The notes below the pieces were generated by a model, which worked only from the letters and a program-made list of their open reading frames with translations, ran no database searches and was not told the DNA's origin. The position numbers and the translations under genes are program-made. A stretch of DNA of 64,000 bases from positions 1,054,001 to 1,118,000 of the forward strand of contig NZ_JPOG01000001.1 in the NCBI RefSeq assembly GCF_000733765.1. The letters run 5' to 3'. The DNA comes from Algiphilus aromaticivorans DG1253. GTDB taxonomy: Bacteria > Pseudomonadota > Gammaproteobacteria > Nevskiales > Nevskiaceae. This document shows positions 59,880 to 64,000 of this stretch, in pieces. Within the stretch, counting starts at the first letter, position 1. Every line of letters begins with the position of its first letter.

Positions 59880-61072
59880 AGCGTGTCCCGTCGGCCGGCG
59901 GCTACCTGCCTCTCGGGCAGCTCATTTTCGGTTTGATGTTGCCGGTCACCGGCGTCGTGCCGGTGCTGGACGAGCTGACGCGCGGCCGACATCCGGGGCT
60001 GTCGGATTTCGCCCAGCACTTGTTCATGGTGGCCAACATGCTGGCGGCGGTGCTCTTCGCGCCGCTGGTCGGACAGCTTTCGGACCGGCTCGGTCGCCGT
60101 CAGCCGGTGCTGATCGGCAGCCTGCTCGCCAACATCGTTGTGCTGCTACTGCTCGCCCGCGACGCACCCTATGCGGTACATCTTCTGCTGCGTTTCTTCG
60201 ATGGCGCGCTGCACATCAGTGCGCTGACGCTGCTCATGACCATGGCCGGTGACCGCGGCTCCGGCACCTCCAGTGGGCGGGCGATGGGCACCGCCGGGCT
60301 GGCGCTGACGCTGGGTGTAGCCGCCGGCGCGCCGCTGGGGGGCTGGCTCGGTGGGATACGGCCGACTTTGGTGCTAGAGGCCGGCGCGGTGCTGTCGCTG
60401 CTGCTTGCTGTGGGGTGCTGCTTTCTGAACGAGGTTCCAGCAAGCCAGCCTTCCCAGCCGGAAGATTGCGGGCGAACGATCCTGGGGCGCCTGCCGTGGC
60501 GGCAGCTGGTGGTGCCCTATGCCTTCACCTTCGCGGACCGCTTGTCGGTGGGTTTCATCGTTTCGACGATGACGCTCTATATGCGTCGCGTGCTGGACGC
60601 CGAGCCGGAGCGCATCGGGCTGCTGATGGCGAGCTTCATGCTGCCTTTCGCGCTGCTCAGCTATCCCTTTGCACGGCTGGCGCAGGCGTGGGGCGCGTTA
60701 ACGCCGCTGATGGCGGGCAGCCTGCTCTATGCGGGCGCGCTGGTGGCGCTGTCGCTGGCGCCGCTGCCGCTGTGGTTCGCGCTGATGCCGGCCGGTGGTA
60801 TAGCCGCCGCCCTGATGTTCGCGCCAACGCTGGTGCTGACGGCGGCCGCCGCTAATGACAGTCAGCGCGCAAGGGCGATGGGTGGATTCCACGCCGCCGG
60901 TTCGTTGGGATTCCTGCTGGGGCCGCTGGTGGGCGGTGGTGTGCTGGCTGCGGCGGAGCTGTTTGGACGCGACGGCTGGCTGGCGGCTTTCTGGCTGGTC
61001 GCGGGCTTACAGCTGCTCTGCGTGGCCCTCTTCCTGCCCCTGTGGCTGCGCCGGCGAGGTTCAGGCGGGTAG
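59873..61072 (+). CDS. MFS transporter
   Basis: 399 residues, twelve helices. The MFS signature GQLSDRLGRRQPVLIGSLLA lies between helices 2 and 3, and the second half has LLMASFMLPFALLSYPFARLAQAWGA. Substrate not deducible; the closest visual match is to drug/metabolite efflux carriers. It overlaps the MOT1 gene by 7 bp and its end overlaps nsrR (opposite strand) by 12 bp. As the last gene of the nar operon it may export a product or toxic side compound. Confidence 0.85.
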   Translation: MVKRVPSAGGYLPLGQLIFGLMLPVTGVVPVLDELTRGRHPGLSDFAQHLFMVANMLAAVLFAPLVGQLSDRLGRRQPVLIGSLLANIVVLLLLARDAPYAVHLLLRFFDGALHISALTLLMTMAGDRGSGTSSGRAMGTAGLALTLGVAAGAPLGGWLGGIRPTLVLEAGAVLSLLLAVGCCFLNEVPASQPSQPEDCGRTILGRLPWRQLVVPYAFTFADRLSVGFIVSTMTLYMRRVLDAEPERIGLLMASFMLPFALLSYPFARLAQAWGALTPLMAGSLLYAGALVALSLAPLPLWFALMPAGGIAAALMFAPTLVLTAAAANDSQRARAMGGFHAAGSLGFLLGPLVGGGVLAAAELFGRDGWLAAFWLVAGLQLLCVALFLPLWLRRRGSGG

Positions 61073-61498
61073 GGCCAGCAGCTCGCGCAGGCGCTGCTCG
61101 GGGTGCAGTAGATCCTGGAGCGTGTATCGATCGAGCACGCTCATGAAGGCGCGCAGTGCTTCCTCGATGGCCCCCTTGAGCGTACAGACCGGCGCCAGAC
61201 AGCATTGACCGTCCGGGTGGAAGCATTCGACCAGCGCGAGGTCGGTCTCGGTGCTGCGCACGACGCGGCCGACGTTGATGGCCTCCGGCGCCTGCGCTAG
61301 GCGCATGCCGCCGTTCTTGCCGCGCACGGTCTCGACGTAGCCGAGCTGTCCGAGCTCGAAGACCACCTTCATGATGTGATTGCGTGATATCGCGTAGCGC
61401 TCCGAGATCTCGCTGATGGTCACGAGTCGGTCCTGCTCCTCGAGGCCAAGGTAGATCAGCACGCGCAGGGCGTAGTCGGTATAGCGGGTGAGCCTCAT
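61061..61498 (-). CDS. nsrR: Rrf2-family nitric-oxide-sensing repressor
   Basis: 145 residues. N-terminal winged helix (MRLTRYTDYALRVLIYLGL, ISERYAISRNHIMKVVFELGQLGYVETVRGKNGGMRLA) and the Fe-S ligand region with Cys92, 99, 100 and 105 (ECFHPDGQCCLAPVCTLK) match NsrR. Holo-NsrR represses nitric-oxide defence genes, and nitrosylation releases it. Three palindromes of NsrR type occur in this window (17081, 29204, 63017). The start overlaps the stop of the adjacent RIC paralogue (ATGA), so the regulator is co-expressed with it. Confidence 0.93.
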   Translation of the reverse strand: MRLTRYTDYALRVLIYLGLEEQDRLVTISEISERYAISRNHIMKVVFELGQLGYVETVRGKNGGMRLAQAPEAINVGRVVRSTETDLALVECFHPDGQCCLAPVCTLKGAIEEALRAFMSVLDRYTLQDLLHPEQRLRELLALPA

Positions 61499-62190
61499 CG
61501 GGTGCGCGCCTCCACGGTTTGTCGGGCAAGCTGCTCGCTCAGCCTTGGGTAGAGCAGGGTCTCTTCAACCGCGATATTTTCCGCCAGATCGAGGATCAGG
61601 GGTTGCAGACGCGTGTAGAGCTTGCGCCACAGCTTGCATGCGTCCTCCGGTGTCTGGAACTCGTCGCAGAGGGCATGGATGCTGTGCAGCAGATGCTGAA
61701 TGTCCTCGTGCTCGTGCCCAAGGCGGCGAAAGGTTGCTGGCGCCAGCGGATCGTCGATGGCGTCATCAGGCGCAAGTTGTCTGCGCTCGCGTGGCATATG
61801 GGCGTGCAGCAACGTCGCCAGATCCTGTAAGGCTTCTGCGAGGCCGTGTGGGGCGCTCGGGTGGCTGTCGTGCACGGATTCCACGCGTTCCGCCATCGGC
61901 AGCAGCGCGGCGAGTCGCTGCTCGTAGTCGCGCCGATAGGTCTGGGCAACGAGTTCGCTGAGCTTCTGCGCGCCCGCGTACCGGGCGTCGTCGGAAAGCC
62001 GCGCGATGCGCGCGACGCGGGCAGTGATCCCGTCAGCGTCCAAACCAAAGGCGTGCGCGGCCGAGCGCAGACTGCGCTGCTGGCAGCTTGGATGGGTCAG
62101 GCCGCAGAGTTGCAGCAGCGGCTGAGCCGCCGGCAGGTTGTCGAGGACGTCGCCGACCCGGGCGGTGGCGTTGTTCGAGGAATGGGACAT
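61495..62190 (-). CDS. RIC/hemerythrin-like paralogue with altered ligand set
   Basis: 231 residues. The fold follows RIC (YtfE), but the N-terminal FCCGG-type motif is replaced by LLQLCGLTHPSCQQRS (Cys29 and Cys36). In the di-iron domain HAHM-x3-E is kept, whereas the last H-x3-E pair is N-x3-E (ENIAVEETLLYP), so one iron ligand, equivalent to YtfE His204, seems lost. It could be a non-repair paralogue, an iron donor with a different site, or a regulator. It is co-transcribed with nsrR. The start at 62190 follows GAGGT. Confidence 0.82.
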   Translation of the reverse strand: MSHSSNNATARVGDVLDNLPAAQPLLQLCGLTHPSCQQRSLRSAAHAFGLDADGITARVARIARLSDDARYAGAQKLSELVAQTYRRDYEQRLAALLPMAERVESVHDSHPSAPHGLAEALQDLATLLHAHMPRERRQLAPDDAIDDPLAPATFRRLGHEHEDIQHLLHSIHALCDEFQTPEDACKLWRKLYTRLQPLILDLAENIAVEETLLYPRLSEQLARQTVEARTR

Positions 62191-62252
62191 GGCAGTACCT
62201 CGCTGTTGAAGGCTGGGCATCCCCGCGCGCGGCAGCGCCAGCAGGAGCGCGA

Positions 62253-62996
62253 TCACGCCGCTGCCGACGCTGTGGTGCACAGCGCCCCGCCCAGGGCGGT
62301 GAGTGCTTGCACGTCTTCGAAACGAAGGCGCCGGCCGGAGACGCGAATCAGTCCAGTGCCGGAAAGTCGCTGCAGGCTGCGCGAGACGGTCTCCGGCGCG
62401 ATGCGTAGATGCGCGGCAATGTCACGGCGCGGCATGGGTAGATCGATGCTGGTGCCCTGGGGGTCAATGCGCATACGCAGATCGATAAGGAAAGCGGCGA
62501 TCCGGGCATCGACCGGATGATCGCCCGCTCGCGCGTGCGCCCGAGCCAGCGCCCGGCCGAGTCTGCCGAGCAGGAAGCGGCTGTCCTCGGAACTCTGCGC
62601 GGCTGCGGTATACAAGGCCTCCAGTGGCAGCGCCGCAACCTCGGCATTGCTGACGGCGCTGACTTCAGCCGGGTACGCCGACGCGCCCAGCCCGTCGAGA
62701 CCGACAAGCTCACCGGGCAGGTGGAAGGCATGCACACGCTCGACACCGTCGGCATCCACGGCGACGCTTTTCAGGCAGCCGTGCTGCACGCAGAAGACGT
62801 GGTCGACGCGATCACCCTGTGCATAGAGGAGCTGCCCCCTGGCCAGCCGGATCCTGCCGCGACCGGGCTGACGGCTTTGAGCGCAGATGCCCTGCAGATC
62901 GCAGCGGATGCCGGCCCGTGTCAGCGTGCAGGGAGCATCGGCCATAAGCTGATTCGCGTCGGTCGATGCATGGGGGGTGTCGAAGGGTGGGGGCAT
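62253..62996 (-). CDS. FNR/DNR family regulator with an incomplete iron-sulfur motif
   Basis: 247 residues from ATG 62996 (GTG 63005 is possible). cNMP-binding fold (FHLPGELVGLDGLGASAYPAE) and a Crp-type helix-turn-helix with PETVSRSLQRL, where Glu, Ser and Arg are the residues that read TTGAT half-sites in FNR. Of the four FNR cysteines only the C-x5-C part is clear (RCDLQGIC); the Cys two residues before the pair and the central Cys (Cys122 in FNR) are missing, although an extra Cys occurs 9 residues upstream and two at FCVQHGC. It may sense oxygen atypically or nitric oxide like DNR. It can plausibly act on the TTGAT-N4-ATCAA boxes. Confidence 0.85.
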   Translation of the reverse strand: MPPPFDTPHASTDANQLMADAPCTLTRAGIRCDLQGICAQSRQPGRGRIRLARGQLLYAQGDRVDHVFCVQHGCLKSVAVDADGVERVHAFHLPGELVGLDGLGASAYPAEVSAVSNAEVAALPLEALYTAAAQSSEDSRFLLGRLGRALARAHARAGDHPVDARIAAFLIDLRMRIDPQGTSIDLPMPRRDIAAHLRIAPETVSRSLQRLSGTGLIRVSGRRLRFEDVQALTALGGALCTTASAAA

Positions 62997-63016
62997 GGCT
63001 TGCACCTGACAGGCTC

Positions 63017-63041
63017 AAACATGTATAAATCATACATGTTT
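63017..63041. promoter_or_regulatory. Perfect NsrR-like palindrome between the FNR-family gene and nnrS
   Basis: The 10-bp arms AAACATGTAT and ATACATGTTT are exact inverted repeats separated by 5 bp. It lies 21 bp upstream of the FNR-family start and 51 bp upstream of nnrS, so it can control both. It is the best of the three such sites in the window. Confidence 0.7.
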
Positions 63042-63091
63042 AAATCCGTCGCGCCAAGCACCTATCGCACCAATACTCGAGGAGCTTTTGC

Positions 63092-64000
63092 ATGACCCAG
63101 GAAGCCAGTCTTTCGTCGGACCGGTCGGCCGCCAATCCGGCATCGGCCTCGCTGCGGCGGCTGCTGGACTACCCCTTTCGTGTGTTCTTTCTCGCCACTG
63201 GTATCTGGGCCGTGCTCGCCGTGCCCTTGTGGCTGCTGATGCTCTTCGGCGTGATCGACGCACCCTCGGCGTTGCCGTCGTTGCTGTGGCATCAGCACGA
63301 GATGCTCTTCGGCCTGCTGCATCCAGCCATTGCCGGCTTTCTGCTGACGGCGGTCTGTGTTTGGACGCAAACCGAGCGGCTGCAAGGTCTGCCCCTGCTG
63401 GGGCTGGCGCTGGTCTGGCTTGCGGGCCGTATCACGATGCTCGCCGGTGAGATGCTGCCCGGTGGGCTCGTCATGGCGGTGAATCTCGCCTTTCTGCCGC
63501 TGGTCATGCTCGATGCCGGTCGGCGCATCGTGGCGGTCCGCCAGTGGCGTCAGCTGGTGCTGATGGTGGTGCTGGGCGCGCTCTGGGCGGCGCAGCTGGG
63601 CTTCTGGCTGGCGCCCTATGGCGTCGCGCCCTCCGTGGCCATGCTGGCGACGATGCTCCTTATGTTGGTCATCGGTGGCCGCATCACGCCCGCCTTCTCG
63701 GCCGGTTGGCTGCGTATGCGCGGGGAAACCGAACTGGCAGCGCGCATCGCCAATCGGCGCTGGCTGGAGCGCAGCATGCTGGCGCTGGCTGCAATCCTAC
63801 TGGTAGCGGTCGTGCTGCAAGTGAGCGCGCTGGTGGCGGTCGCGGCGCTGGCGCTGGCGGTGGTGACGGCGGCCCGGATCGCCTTGTGGCGCGGGTGGCG
63901 CGTACGCGCCGAGCCGCTGCTGTGGATTCTGCATCTGTCGCTGGCCTGGATCCCGGTGGCATTGCTGCTGCTGGCGCTGGGGCAGTTCGGCCTGGTACCG
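63092..64000 (+). CDS. nnrS: NnrS family membrane protein (runs off right edge)
   Basis: 303 residues are visible with no stop. The N-terminus has DYPFRVFFLATGIWAVLAVPLWLL and the NnrS signature WHQHEMLFGLLHPAIAGFLLTAVCVWTQT, followed by LAGRITMLAGE, AFLPLVMLDAGRRIVAVRQ and LMLVIGGRITPAFSAGWLR. NnrS proteins reduce nitrosative stress. GAGGAGC precedes ATG 63092. The perfect NsrR-like palindrome just upstream suggests nitric-oxide induction. It differs in sequence and regulation from the FNR-controlled copy at 31682. Confidence 0.92.
   Translation, partial: MTQEASLSSDRSAANPASASLRRLLDYPFRVFFLATGIWAVLAVPLWLLMLFGVIDAPSALPSLLWHQHEMLFGLLHPAIAGFLLTAVCVWTQTERLQGLPLLGLALVWLAGRITMLAGEMLPGGLVMAVNLAFLPLVMLDAGRRIVAVRQWRQLVLMVVLGALWAAQLGFWLAPYGVAPSVAMLATMLLMLVIGGRITPAFSAGWLRMRGETELAARIANRRWLERSMLALAAILLVAVVLQVSALVAVAALALAVVTAARIALWRGWRVRAEPLLWILHLSLAWIPVALLLLALGQFGLVP

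Noticed and set aside
61061-61072. 12-bp tail-to-tail overlap of the MFS and nsrR genes
   Set aside because: Short convergent overlaps are common; no unusual regulation can be claimed.

Overview
The window is high-GC DNA from a respiring proteobacterium, most likely a gammaproteobacterium, that can use nitrate without oxygen. The basis is a complete narK-narGHJI locus, oxygen-independent hemN, FdxA-type ferredoxin, moa genes, NnrS, RIC and NsrR nitric-oxide genes, and FNR-type operators (TTGAT-N4-ATCAA) in front of many transcription units. I cannot name genus or species. I saw no tRNA, rRNA, CRISPR array, phage or recognisable IS element.

Layout. 1-831: truncated permease. 945-1277: decayed, internally deleted copy of the gene pair that is intact at 8495-9987. 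Between the two copies lies a catabolic block (1404-8233): OYE-family flavin oxidoreductase, FAD protein, a small membrane protein resembling styrene oxide isomerase, a flavin reductase and a MalT/LuxR-type regulator. 9984-18530: metallopeptidase, two tandem-Usp stress proteins, MgtC/DUF4010 protein, BCCT transporter, PEBP-like protein, ferredoxin, an unknown gene with an NsrR-like operator, and gdhA. 18698-20074: hemN. 20088-29170: an oxidative block (TPP enzyme, KstD-like flavoprotein, GMC oxidoreductase with an in-frame amber codon, two acyl-CoA dehydrogenase-like proteins of which one seems catalytically dead, and an acetoacetate-decarboxylase-family protein). 29253-35244: RIC, pdxY, SRPBCC protein, DUF3565 protein, NnrS and moaA-moaD-moaE. 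35559-38409: DUF6455-like protein, P450 and nitronate monooxygenase. 38428-43357: sdhB-C-D without sdhA, AhpD-like protein, yggS, small proteins, lipA. 43361-47602: TonB receptor with a methyltransferase, a nitronate monooxygenase remnant and a second DUF6455-like gene. 48084-61072: narK, a TDT transporter, narGHJI, a parvulin, a small nar-associated protein, a MOT1-type molybdate transporter and an MFS transporter. 61061-64000: nsrR, a divergent RIC paralogue, an FNR-family regulator and a second nnrS running off the edge.

How it fits together. The nar operon needs molybdenum cofactor (moaADE, MOT1) and heme (HemN). Nitrate respiration produces nitric oxide, and RIC, NnrS and NsrR answer it. 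Three 23-25 bp NsrR-like palindromes (17081, 29204, 63017) and about nine FNR-type boxes form a visible two-layer regulatory net. The two catabolic blocks look like accessory metabolism. The first may be an acquired epoxidation/isomerisation pathway of unknown substrate, and it is the best candidate here for an undescribed system.
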